A DNA stretch of 64,000 nt from an uncultured Muribaculaceae bacterium (GTDB lineage Bacteria > Bacteroidota > Bacteroidia > Bacteroidales > Muribaculaceae), in NCBI GenBank assembly GCA_910584365.1, contig CAJUAF010000002.1, positions 1-64,000 on the forward strand, given 5' to 3'. The position numbers and the translations under genes were made by a program. This document shows positions 24,689 through 33,737 of the stretch, in pieces. Position 1 is the stretch's first letter, and the number at the start of each line of letters is the position of its first letter. Under the pieces are notes generated by a model, which worked only from the letters and a program-made list of their open reading frames with translations, was not told where the DNA came from and searched no databases.

Positions 24689-24895
24689 ATTCTATGTAAA
24701 AGAATTTGTTAAATTTTTGTTACATTTCGCATATTTTCGCCGACTCTGTCCCGAGGGGATAAAACTTATCAACATTCCGGCGGATTTGAGGGGCTGAGAT
24801 TTGGTGGTTCGGTTAAAAATTCCGAAGTTTGCAGAGTTTTTGTTTAACCGCCGCCACGTTTGTGGCCTTGTATATAACCCTCTTAACACCAGATT
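24689..24895 (+). other. AT-rich leader region of nrdJ
   Basis: No gene is seen here. It holds a near-consensus -7 (TATTTTCG near 24729) and an imperfect dyad CGGTTAAA...TTTAACCG (about 24811-24850) that could form a leader hairpin. A cobalamin riboswitch was looked for because NrdJ needs adenosylcobalamin, but no B12-box pattern was recognised. Confidence 0.4.
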
Positions 24896-27445
24896 GTGGA
24901 AAAGCCAGTTTTCAGTTACGATGAAGCCTACGACGCGACGTTGAAATATTTCAACGGAGATGAGCTTGCTGCTCGTGTATGGGTCAGCAAGTATGCCCTC
25001 AAAGATTCATTCGGGAACATCTATGAACTCACTCCCGACGATATGCATCATCGCATTGCTTCCGAAATTGCCCGTATAGAAGCCAAATATCCCAACCCGA
25101 TGAGCCATGACGAAATCTTCTCATATATGAAAGATTTCCGATACATCGTACCCCAGGGAAGCCCCATGACCGGTATCGGCAACGATTTCCAGGTCAGCTC
25201 TCTGTCCAACTGCTTCGTAATCGGACTGGAGGGGAATCCCGACAGCTACGGCGGGATTATACGTATAGATGAGGAACAGGTCCAGCTTATGAAGCGTCGC
25301 GGCGGCGTGGGTCACGACCTGAGTCACATACGTCCGAAAGGGACTCCCGTAAAGAACTCCGCTCTGACATCCACCGGACTCGTGCCCTTCATGGAACGCT
25401 ATTCCAATTCCACCCGTGAGGTGGCGCAGGACGGGCGTCGGGGAGCGCTCATGCTGACGGTCTCCGTAAAGCATCCCGACTCGGAGGCGTTTGTCGACGC
25501 CAAAATGACAGAAGGAAAAGTGACGGGGGCCAATGTCTCGGTGCGCATTGACGACGCCTTCATGGAAGCCGCCACCCAGGGGAAGCCTTACCGCCAACAA
25601 TTCCCGGTTGACGCCGCCGCGCCCGAGACCGTCAAGGAGATTGACGCAAAGGCATTCTGGAACAAGATTATCCACAATGCCTGGAAATCGGCCGAACCGG
25701 GCGTACTGTTCTGGGACACTATCACGCGGGAATCCGTGCCTGACTGCTACGCTGATCTCGGATTCCGCACCATTTCCACCAACCCCTGCGGGGAAATCCC
25801 TCTCTGTCCCTACGATTCCTGCCGTCTGCTGGCCATCAACCTTTATTCATACGTTAAGAATCCCTTTACCCCTGAGGCGGAATTCGATTTCGCCCTCTTC
25901 CGGGAGCATATCGGGAAAGCGCAGAGGATAATGGACGATATCATCGACCTGGAGATGGAGAAAATCGACAGAATTATCGAAAAGATAGATTCCGATCCCG
26001 AGACCCTGGAGGTACGCGGTCCCGAGCGTCATCTCTGGGAGAAAATCCGCCGTAAGACCCTTATGGGGCGGCGTACCGGCGTAGGCACTACCGCCGAGGG
26101 GGACATGATTGCCGCCATGGGACTGCGCTACGGTACCACCGAGGCCACCGATTTCTCGGAATCGGTACATAAGGCTTTGGCCCTGGCTGCCTACGATTCA
26201 TCGGTCAACATGGCCGCCGAACGCGGTGCCTTTGAAATCTTCGATGCCGAACGGGAGAAGAACAATCCCTTCCTCCTGCGTCTGAAAGAGGCCGATCCGG
26301 CATTATGGGACAGGATGCAGAAACAGGGTCGGCGCAATATCGCCTGCCTTACAATCGCTCCTACCGGAACCACAAGCCTTATGACGCGCACGACGTCGGG
26401 TATCGAGCCGGTCTTCATGCCCGTCTACAAGCGCCGCCGCAAAGTCAATCCCAACGATACGGAAGTTCGTGTGGACTACGTGGACGAAAGCGGGGATGCT
26501 TTCGAGGAATACGTGGTATATCATCCCAAGTTCCTTGACTGGATGAAACTTAACGGCATCGAGCAGCGGTCGGATTACACCCAGGAGGAACTTGACAATC
26601 TCGTCGCACGGTCTCCCTATGCCGGCGCCACGTCCAACGATATCGACTGGCTGGAGAAAGTCAAGATGCAGGGACGTGTGCAGAAATGGGTGGACCATTC
26701 CATTTCGGTGACTATCAATCTTCCTTCCGATGTGACCGAAGAGCTTGTCAACCGCCTTTATGTCGAGGCATGGCGCTCGGGATGCAAGGGGTGTACGGTC
26801 TATCGCGACGGTTCCCGCTCGGGAGTGCTGGTCGCCCTGGAAAAGAAAAAGAAACCGGAGCAGCCCGAGACCTGCGCTTCCGGCGAGATACACCCCCACG
26901 TAATCAAGCGCCCCATCGAGCTGGAGGCCGACGTGGTCCGTTTCCAGAACAATAAGGAGAAGTGGATTGCTTTCGTGGGACTGATGAACGGACGTCCATA
27001 TGAAATTTTCACCGGTCTTGCTGACGACGAAGACGGTATCTTCTGCCCCAAATCGGTAAGCCACGGAAAAATCATCAAGGCTATGAATCCCGACGGCACG
27101 AAACGTTACGACTTCCAGTTCGTCAACAAGCGCGGCTACAAAACGACCATCGAAGGGCTGTCAGATAAATTCAACCCCGAGTACTGGAACTATGCGAAGC
27201 TGATTTCCGGAGTTCTCCGTTACGGTATGCCGATTGATCAGGTGCTGAAACTCGTTGCCGGTCTGGAGTTGAATTCGCAGAGCATCAACACGTGGAAGAT
27301 GGGTGTGGAACGCGCCCTCAAGAAATATCTTCCCAACGGCACTCAGGCGTCGGGACAGCGCTGTCCCAACTGCGGCCAGGAGACGCTCGTCTATCAGGAA
27401 GGGTGCCTGATATGCACCTCCTGCGGAACGTCCAAGTGCGGCTGA
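24896..27445 (+). CDS. nrdJ: Adenosylcobalamin-dependent ribonucleotide reductase (class II)
   Basis: Makes deoxyribonucleotides using a B12-derived thiyl radical, independent of oxygen. 849 residues, starting with GTG. The catalytic region shows STNPCGEIPLCPYDSCRLLA near residue 298. Further conserved segments are the N-terminal GSPMTGIGNDFQVSSLSNCF and the ACLTIAPTGTTSLMTRTTSG block. The C-terminus ends in a Cys-rich zinc ribbon (CPNCGQ, CLICTSCGTSKC) that acts as the swinging redox arm in such enzymes. It is a single-gene unit. Confidence 0.96.
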   Translation: MEKPVFSYDEAYDATLKYFNGDELAARVWVSKYALKDSFGNIYELTPDDMHHRIASEIARIEAKYPNPMSHDEIFSYMKDFRYIVPQGSPMTGIGNDFQVSSLSNCFVIGLEGNPDSYGGIIRIDEEQVQLMKRRGGVGHDLSHIRPKGTPVKNSALTSTGLVPFMERYSNSTREVAQDGRRGALMLTVSVKHPDSEAFVDAKMTEGKVTGANVSVRIDDAFMEAATQGKPYRQQFPVDAAAPETVKEIDAKAFWNKIIHNAWKSAEPGVLFWDTITRESVPDCYADLGFRTISTNPCGEIPLCPYDSCRLLAINLYSYVKNPFTPEAEFDFALFREHIGKAQRIMDDIIDLEMEKIDRIIEKIDSDPETLEVRGPERHLWEKIRRKTLMGRRTGVGTTAEGDMIAAMGLRYGTTEATDFSESVHKALALAAYDSSVNMAAERGAFEIFDAEREKNNPFLLRLKEADPALWDRMQKQGRRNIACLTIAPTGTTSLMTRTTSGIEPVFMPVYKRRRKVNPNDTEVRVDYVDESGDAFEEYVVYHPKFLDWMKLNGIEQRSDYTQEELDNLVARSPYAGATSNDIDWLEKVKMQGRVQKWVDHSISVTINLPSDVTEELVNRLYVEAWRSGCKGCTVYRDGSRSGVLVALEKKKKPEQPETCASGEIHPHVIKRPIELEADVVRFQNNKEKWIAFVGLMNGRPYEIFTGLADDEDGIFCPKSVSHGKIIKAMNPDGTKRYDFQFVNKRGYKTTIEGLSDKFNPEYWNYAKLISGVLRYGMPIDQVLKLVAGLELNSQSINTWKMGVERALKKYLPNGTQASGQRCPNCGQETLVYQEGCLICTSCGTSKCG

Positions 27446-27481
27446 CGCCTGCCTCCTTCTCAATATCGCTGAAAATATCCG

Positions 27482-27525
27482 CACGCCTGCTTAAATCCCG
27501 GAATCCGGGAATTTCAGCAGGCGTG
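27482..27525 (+). terminator. Hairpin terminator of nrdJ
   Basis: Outer arms 27482-27491 and 27516-27525 are perfect, with an inner stem AAATCCCGG/CCGGGAATTT (one bulge), followed by TTTT. The following gap to 27650 holds a possible extra -7 element TACATTTG at 27608-27615. Confidence 0.7.
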
Positions 27526-27650
27526 TTTTGTGCCTTTTCGAGAATCCGCGTATCTTTTACAGTTACAAAAACGGGAATTTTTGCAATCGTTATTCGCTTG
27601 TAAATCTTACATTTGCCTTAAAATCAGACCTACATTTTCAATATATCGCA

Positions 27651-27681
27651 TTGACAACTTGCTTCCGGGATATTAATTTTG
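27651..27681 (+). promoter_or_regulatory. Promoter of alpha-glucan cluster
   Basis: TTG (27651-27653), a 20-base spacer and TAATTTTG (27674-27681). A 14-base perfect palindrome, CGTGCCGCGGCACG, lies in the leader at 27698-27711. Confidence 0.6.
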
Positions 27682-27765
27682 CAGACGGGTTGCCGAACGT
27701 GCCGCGGCACGCGGATGGCGCCATGTCTGAAATCCTGCGAATCAAAATACCAATAATACACTACA

Positions 27766-30375
27766 ATGAAAAAAGGAATTTTCCGGAGGATAACCCTCTG
27801 CGGTCTTTTATCTCTGCTGTGCCAGTTCATGGCAGTGAAAGCCGGAGCCGACAATCCTCAGGCTCCCGCGGAGGCTATCGTTACCTCGGGCAACGCGCGG
27901 TTTACAGTTCTTACTCCCGAAATGGTGCGCATCGAATACAGTGACAACGGCCTGTTCGAAGACCGGGCTACTTTTACCGTCCGGAACCGCGAGATGGATA
28001 GAGTACCCGCGTTCACCACAAAGGAGGACAATGAATACCTTTATATCTCCACGGACAAACTCCAGCTCAAATACCGCAAAGGGACGAATCCCAAAACTCT
28101 TCCGGCCTCTTCCAGGAATCTTACAATCACAATGACCAACGGCGGGGCGCCGGTGATGTGGTATCCCGGAAAGCCCGATCCCCTGAACCTGAAAGGAACT
28201 TGCCGCACTCTCGACGGCAGCAACGGCGACAACAAACGTTCCGAACTTGAAAACGGCCTCATATCCCGTTCGGGGTGGGCTGTAATCGACGATTCATGGG
28301 CTGCACCCCGCGCCGACGGAAGCCGCTCCTTCGCCCTCGAACCCAACAAAGAGACAGGCTATGACTGGTGGGCCGAGAGGAAAGATCCGTATGCCCTCGA
28401 CCTGTATTTCCTTGGCTACGGAAAAGATTACAGGAAAGCGATTGCCGACTTCACCAGGATTGCCGGGAAAATACCGTTGCCTCCGGCCTACGTTTTCGGT
28501 TACTGGTACAGCAAATATGCCTCATATTCGGCCGATGACTACCGGGGGATTATGGCGGACCTCGAAAGCAACGGGATTCCCGCCGACGTCATGATTCTTG
28601 ACATGGACTGGCACTGGAACGGCGATGCCAACAGCGGTTCGGCAGGGATCGGAGGGTGGACCGGTTGGTCGTGGAATACAAACCTGATTCCCCAGCCGGA
28701 GGAACTGCTGAAGGAAATCCATGACAAGAACTTCCGGATCGCACTGAATCTTCACCCCGCCGACGGCATAAACAGCCACGAGTCTCCCGAATATTATAAT
28801 GCCATGAAAGCGGAACTCGGGGGACGATACGACAACAACGGGACCATCGTCTGGAATCTGGATTTTCCCGATTTCACCAGGTCGTTTTTCAAGAATATCA
28901 TCCGCGACCATGAGTCGGAGGGGGTGGATTTCTGGTGGCTTGACTGGCAGCAGCATCTGACGAGTCCCTATACTTCCGGCCTGGGACAGACTTTCTGGTG
29001 TAACCATGTGTTCTATAATGACATGGTCACCAACCGGCCTGATCGGCGCCCCGTAATTTTCCATCGCTGGGGCGGACTCGGGAGTCACCGCTATCAGATC
29101 GGTTTCTCGGGGGATGCCCTTATCAATTTCCCGACGCTCGCTTTCCAGCCCTATTTCACCGCCACAGCATCCAATGTCGGCTATGCCTACTGGGGGCATG
29201 ACCTGGGGGGACACGCCTTTACCGATGAAAAGACGGTCAACGACCCTGAACTTGTGCTGCGATGGATTCAATTCGGCGTATTCACCCCCATTTTCCGTAC
29301 CCATGCCACCAAAGATGACCGTATTGAACGCCGGATATGGAAATTTCCTAACTTCCACGATATGCTGAAAGCTGTCCGCCTCCGCTACTCTCTGTTCCCC
29401 TACATATACACTATGGCCCGTGAGACCTACGACACGGGTATCGGAATGTGTCGCCCGCTCTATTACGAGTATCCCGACCGGGAAGAGGCTTATCGTTATG
29501 AAGGGGAATATTTCTTCGGCAATGATATTCTTGTCGCTCCCGTGACCGAACCGGCACCCGACGGTAAAACCAGTCCGAAAGAAATCTGGTTTCCGGAAGG
29601 GAACTGGTGGAGTGCCTCCACAAATCAGCTTATCGAAGGTCCCTGCGTCATGACTCTCGATTTCAAGGCCGATCAGATACCTTATTTCTTCCGGGAGGGA
29701 GCTGTGATTCCTTTCAGTCCTGAGACTGTAAAGAACGTTACAGCCCCGCAGACCGCCATTGTCCTGATGATTGTCGGCGGAAAAGACGGGGAGGGTTCCC
29801 TTTATGAGGACAGGGGAGACAACAGCGACTATGCCACCGTCTACGCCACGACAAAATTCTCCCACACCGTAGCGGGAAAGACCGAGACATACGTCATCGA
29901 GCCGCGCCAGGGGAACGCCTCCGGCCTTGTGGAGAAGCGCCTATGGACGCTGGAAATTCTCAATGTCCCCTCGCCCGAACAGATTTCCCTGAACGGCAGT
30001 GAACTGACACCCCGGGCATGGAAATATGATGCGGACAGCAGGACTCTTACTATCAGTCTTCCCGAGACAAGATGCTCTGAGCGCAATGAAGTGTCGGTGA
30101 CATACGCCGAATCTACCGGCGGCGTGGCGCGGGTAGAGTCTACACCGGTGCGTATCGCATACGACAGAAGCAATGACCTTCTTGTCGCAGACCTCGGCGA
30201 GAGCCGGAAAAATGTAAGCCTCGCAATCTTCAGTCTGTCCGGCACGGAATGTGTCAGCCGTACCTATACCGATGTCAACGGTTTCAACGAGAGTCTCAGC
30301 GATCTTTCGCCGGCGATGTATATCTGCCGGGTGAAGGCCGATGATGAATCGAGTGTCGATAAAATCTGCAAGTAA
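27766..30375 (+). CDS. Secreted glycoside hydrolase family 31 (alpha-glucosidase type)
   Basis: 869 residues with a signal peptide (about 1-25). GH31 barrel motifs are clear. The nucleophile Asp393 lies in FWWLDWQ, in the variant of the subgroup that carries WLDWQ instead of the usual DFGE, and the probable acid/base Asp450 in GFSGD. N-terminal and C-terminal beta domains flank the barrel. The last 75 residues (from about 795) look like a type A sorting tail of the type IX secretion system (LAIFSLSGTECVSR ... LSDLSPAMYICRV). The neighbouring SusE/F-like and SusR-like genes suggest action on alpha-glucans such as starch or glycogen fragments. The exact linkage cannot be told. Confidence 0.9.
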   Translation: MKKGIFRRITLCGLLSLLCQFMAVKAGADNPQAPAEAIVTSGNARFTVLTPEMVRIEYSDNGLFEDRATFTVRNREMDRVPAFTTKEDNEYLYISTDKLQLKYRKGTNPKTLPASSRNLTITMTNGGAPVMWYPGKPDPLNLKGTCRTLDGSNGDNKRSELENGLISRSGWAVIDDSWAAPRADGSRSFALEPNKETGYDWWAERKDPYALDLYFLGYGKDYRKAIADFTRIAGKIPLPPAYVFGYWYSKYASYSADDYRGIMADLESNGIPADVMILDMDWHWNGDANSGSAGIGGWTGWSWNTNLIPQPEELLKEIHDKNFRIALNLHPADGINSHESPEYYNAMKAELGGRYDNNGTIVWNLDFPDFTRSFFKNIIRDHESEGVDFWWLDWQQHLTSPYTSGLGQTFWCNHVFYNDMVTNRPDRRPVIFHRWGGLGSHRYQIGFSGDALINFPTLAFQPYFTATASNVGYAYWGHDLGGHAFTDEKTVNDPELVLRWIQFGVFTPIFRTHATKDDRIERRIWKFPNFHDMLKAVRLRYSLFPYIYTMARETYDTGIGMCRPLYYEYPDREEAYRYEGEYFFGNDILVAPVTEPAPDGKTSPKEIWFPEGNWWSASTNQLIEGPCVMTLDFKADQIPYFFREGAVIPFSPETVKNVTAPQTAIVLMIVGGKDGEGSLYEDRGDNSDYATVYATTKFSHTVAGKTETYVIEPRQGNASGLVEKRLWTLEILNVPSPEQISLNGSELTPRAWKYDADSRTLTISLPETRCSERNEVSVTYAESTGGVARVESTPVRIAYDRSNDLLVADLGESRKNVSLAIFSLSGTECVSRTYTDVNGFNESLSDLSPAMYICRVKADDESSVDKICK

Positions 30376-30416
30376 GACACTGTCCGGAATAATCAGACCC
30401 GCTAATAATATAGAAT

Positions 30417-31754
30417 ATGCACCCAATCATGAAAAATATAGCTGTTACTGTCTGCCTGTCGGTCATCGCCCTGTCGGCCCTGGGAGGCGATATGTCCAAC
30501 TCCATCGAACTGACCCAACTGTATATCGTCGGGGATGCCACCCATACGGCATGGGACCTGGGGAAGGCCGACGAGATGCACCGCATTGACAAGGGAGTGT
30601 TTGAATGGACCGGCGAACTGGCCGGAGGGAAGGATTTCAAGTTTATGAATTCCCGGGACGGCTGGCACAAACATATCGTAGCCACTTCCGCTGACTGCGA
30701 GATTCAGGAAGACGGAGTATATCACCTGGCCTTTTATGCCGACTGGGGGCTGGACGGAAAGTATGACTGCAAGTTCCACGTGGCCCGGACGGGCCGATAT
30801 ACCATCATCGCCGATCTCAATTCCATGCGCATGACGCTGACCGAGCCGGTGGCTACAGCCCCGTGGCCTGAAAAATTCTACCTTACCGGAACTTCGGTCG
30901 ATAACAGGGTGATTGAAATTCCTGGCCGATACGGGACGGAACATAAGTCCTCCGTCTATCTCAAACCTGGAAAAATAAAACTTATGGATACTCCCTCCGA
31001 GTCATCGGAGACCCGCTATTTCAGACCTGGCTTCGAGGATCTGGATGTCACTTTCGGCACCGGATACCATACGCCGCTGTTCGAATATGACGGGACATCG
31101 GACTACGGATGGAACGTCGCTCTCGAAGGTTACTATACCATCTACCTTGACAATGCCCGGCAGACATACTGTTTCCGCAGACTCGCGCCGGTCGAGAGGC
31201 TGTATCTCGTAGGAGGATGCTGCGAGCGCGCCTGGAACTACTGGGACAAAAGCAATTGCGAGTTCCGTCCGTCACCGGATAATCCCGAGGTGATGGTATG
31301 GGAAGGTGAACTGCGGATCGGCTGGGAGAAAAAGAGCGGTCCGGAGGGGACAACCATAGATCCGGATGAACCAGACAAGTTCAAAATACTTACCGCGCAG
31401 GACTGGTTTCGCGACACTTATCATCCCTATATTGCCGACGTGTCGGCTGTCGGGACCTCGGACGCAAGAATCACCGGGGGCGATGACCTGAAATGGACAA
31501 TCCCGGGAAACGGCCTCTACCGTCTGGAACTGAATCTCCGCACGGAGACCCTGACCGGAACACTTCTGGAGTCAGCCTCCCCCGAGGAGAATCCCGCAGG
31601 CCCCGATTCAGCAGCGATTGAAAGCGTATCGCCTGACGGAGAATCCGGGAAAGTGTATCACTATGACATCCGCGGAAATCTTGTTATGAATCCAACCGAC
31701 GGCATCTTCATAGAAGTATCGGATGACAGCGTCAGAAAACTGCTGATCCGGTAA
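30417..31754 (+). CDS. SusE/SusF-like carbohydrate-binding protein with C-terminal tail
   Basis: 445 residues, or 441 if the internal ATG at 30429 is used. The signal peptide lacks a lipobox Cys. Three SusE/F-type beta domains can be traced, opening with LYIVGDATHTAWDLGKA (about 35), KFYLTGTSVDN (about 155) and LYLVGGCCERAWNYWDKS (about 262). SusE and SusF bind starch at the outer membrane and are lipoproteins. This one instead ends in a tail of the form YDIRGNLVMNPTDGIFI...KLLIR, common on secreted proteins of Prevotella and Muribaculaceae. It lies 41 bases behind the GH31 gene. Starch-like ligands are inferred. Confidence 0.8.
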   Translation: MHPIMKNIAVTVCLSVIALSALGGDMSNSIELTQLYIVGDATHTAWDLGKADEMHRIDKGVFEWTGELAGGKDFKFMNSRDGWHKHIVATSADCEIQEDGVYHLAFYADWGLDGKYDCKFHVARTGRYTIIADLNSMRMTLTEPVATAPWPEKFYLTGTSVDNRVIEIPGRYGTEHKSSVYLKPGKIKLMDTPSESSETRYFRPGFEDLDVTFGTGYHTPLFEYDGTSDYGWNVALEGYYTIYLDNARQTYCFRRLAPVERLYLVGGCCERAWNYWDKSNCEFRPSPDNPEVMVWEGELRIGWEKKSGPEGTTIDPDEPDKFKILTAQDWFRDTYHPYIADVSAVGTSDARITGGDDLKWTIPGNGLYRLELNLRTETLTGTLLESASPEENPAGPDSAAIESVSPDGESGKVYHYDIRGNLVMNPTDGIFIEVSDDSVRKLLIR

Positions 31755-31813
31755 CCTGACTCTTGCCGGCCTGATCGGAGGCAAAACCTTCTGGATTCGG
31801 ACGAAAATCAAGA

Positions 31814-31846
31814 CGATGTGTCAGAATTCTGCATTTTGACACATCG
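31814..31846 (+). terminator. Hairpin terminator of GH31-SusF unit
   Basis: Arms 31814-31823 and 31837-31846 are perfect, extended by three further pairs. The stem sequence is related to the hairpin at 13299-13333. Confidence 0.65.
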
Positions 31847-31851
31847 CCTAC

Positions 31852-31882
31852 TTTCGTCTTACGGAAACTATTTGTATTTTTG
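31852..31882 (+). promoter_or_regulatory. Promoter of SusR-like regulator gene
   Basis: TTTC (31852-31855), a 19-base spacer and TATTTTTG (31875-31882). The leader before the ATG at 31897 is only about 10 bases. Confidence 0.65.
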
Positions 31883-31896
31883 CGCTTTGAAAGATT

Positions 31897-33567
31897 ATGC
31901 CTTGCAATAAGCTGATTTTGTTTCTGTCACTTTTCTGGATATGCTTTACGGGAGCGTCGGGAAAGAATGCGGCTGATTCTCTGATGGAGCAGCTCGATGA
32001 GGTCATAGACCGGCGGGAGGAATATCTGCGGCAGAAAGAGGCCGGCCTGTCGCTTTTGCGTGACAGGAATCTCAATGCAAGGGATGACAGGGAGCGTTTC
32101 GAGTCGTTGAGACAGCTTTATGATGAGTATTATTCCTTTAATACAGATTCTGCCTACAATATCAGTTTGCGTCAGGAAGTTATCGCACGTAGAACCGGAG
32201 ACCGGACATTGCTGACACACGCCAGGATGAACAGGGCGTCGATTTTCGTCGCCACGGGGATGTATCATGAGTGTCTGGCCCTGATGGACTCCGTCAGGCT
32301 TGAGGAATTGCCGGATTATCTTCAGGCCTACTATTTTCATATCAAAAGGACGGTCTACGGCCGTATGTCGGACTATGCGGCTTTCCCTTCTGCCAAATCG
32401 GAATATTTCAATCTTACCAATGCCTATCGCGATTCGATTATCCGGGCGAATGCTCCCGGTTCTCTTCCCCATGTGATCACGAAAGCCGATTATCTGAATG
32501 TCAACGGCGCCCCCCGGGAAGCAATCCTGTTGCTGAAAGCCTTTATGGCTGACAACGATTTGTCGGAACATGAGATAGCCATCTGTGCGTGGACTCTCTC
32601 GGAGGCATACGAAAAGACCGGAGAGAGGGATCTGCAGAAGGAAAACCTGCTGATTTCCGCGATTTCCGATCTCAAATCGTCGGTAAGGGAGTATATTTCC
32701 CTGAGACAGCTGGCGAAAATGCTTTATGAGGAAGGGGACCTCGACCGGGCCTACCGGTTCCTGACCATAGCCGTGGAGGATGCGGCGAAGTGCAACGCCC
32801 GTCAGCGTATCATCGAACTTAACGATACTTATCCGATGATTAACGGTATATATGTCGATACGGTAAGAGACCAGAAAAAAGCCCTGGAAAGAAATATCGT
32901 CATAATAGCCGTCATGGCTTTCGTGCTGGTGATCCTGCTTTTTCTCATGTGGCGCCAGATGGGGAAAATCGCCCGGGCCAGAAAAGAAGTCGAGGAAGCC
33001 TACCTCAGGCAGAACCGCCTGACCGATGAACTGAGGGCATCCAATGAGAAACTTACCGAGGCCAATGATGCCGTAGCCGAGATTTCCGAGCTTAAGGAAG
33101 TCTACATAGGGCGCTATATGGACCAGTGCCTGAACTATATCGACAAGCTCGATACTTACCGGAAAACTGTTGGAAAACTTGTGAACACAGGCAAGACGGG
33201 GGAACTGAAAACCTTCCTGAAATCATCGGCGATAGTCGACAGTGAGCTGAAGGCGTTCTATGACCAGTTCGACAAGACTTTCCTCAAGCTGTTTCCTACT
33301 TTTGTCGGGGATTTCAACCGGCTCCTGCTCCCCGAAGAGGCGATTATACCCAAAAAAGAAGGTACACTGAATGCCGAACTCCGAATCTACGCCCTGATAA
33401 GGCTCGGCATAACCGATACCGACAAGATCGCTAAGTTTCTCAGATACTCGCTCACCACAATCTACAATTACCGGACCAAAGTCCGCAATAAGGTGAAAGG
33501 GGACCGTAACGCACTTGAGGCGGAAGTCATGAAGATAGGTAAAGCCCGCTCCAATGGAAAAACGTAG
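31897..33567 (+). CDS. SusR-like membrane regulator (TPR sensor, DUF6377)
   Basis: 556 residues. A signal peptide (about 1-22) is followed by a helical periplasmic sensor of tetratricopeptide type (about 40-325). One membrane helix lies near 330-350 (IVIIAVMAFVLVILLFLMW). A coiled coil (about 355-400) leads to a C-terminal DUF6377 domain that includes a helix-turn-helix-like end (ITDTDKIAKFLRYSLTTIYNYRTKVRNK). SusR of Bacteroides thetaiotaomicron, the starch-responsive activator, has this layout. It is encoded directly after a GH31 enzyme and a SusE/F-like protein, which it probably controls in response to alpha-glucan. It has its own promoter. Confidence 0.85.
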   Translation: MPCNKLILFLSLFWICFTGASGKNAADSLMEQLDEVIDRREEYLRQKEAGLSLLRDRNLNARDDRERFESLRQLYDEYYSFNTDSAYNISLRQEVIARRTGDRTLLTHARMNRASIFVATGMYHECLALMDSVRLEELPDYLQAYYFHIKRTVYGRMSDYAAFPSAKSEYFNLTNAYRDSIIRANAPGSLPHVITKADYLNVNGAPREAILLLKAFMADNDLSEHEIAICAWTLSEAYEKTGERDLQKENLLISAISDLKSSVREYISLRQLAKMLYEEGDLDRAYRFLTIAVEDAAKCNARQRIIELNDTYPMINGIYVDTVRDQKKALERNIVIIAVMAFVLVILLFLMWRQMGKIARARKEVEEAYLRQNRLTDELRASNEKLTEANDAVAEISELKEVYIGRYMDQCLNYIDKLDTYRKTVGKLVNTGKTGELKTFLKSSAIVDSELKAFYDQFDKTFLKLFPTFVGDFNRLLLPEEAIIPKKEGTLNAELRIYALIRLGITDTDKIAKFLRYSLTTIYNYRTKVRNKVKGDRNALEAEVMKIGKARSNGKT

Positions 33568-33737
33568 AGAGGCGGCGGAAAGTCGACCGACTTTAAAAGC
33601 CTACTTACTTTTAGGTATAATGGGGGCAGCGCAATGAGATTTGAGAGAATTTGTTAGGATTTATCGGGGGGAATAACGAACTTTGCAGTTCAGAACGTAG
33701 CCTGAGGCTCCAGCAGTCAGGCTGGGAAATATTGCAG

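Noticed and set aside
24692..24889. 65-codon minus-strand frame upstream of nrdJ
   Set aside because: Low complexity and no family. It lies upstream of the orphan minus-strand promoter and so would need its own.
24689..24895. Cobalamin riboswitch before the B12-dependent nrdJ
   Set aside because: No B12-box or conserved core could be recognised; only an imperfect dyad is present.
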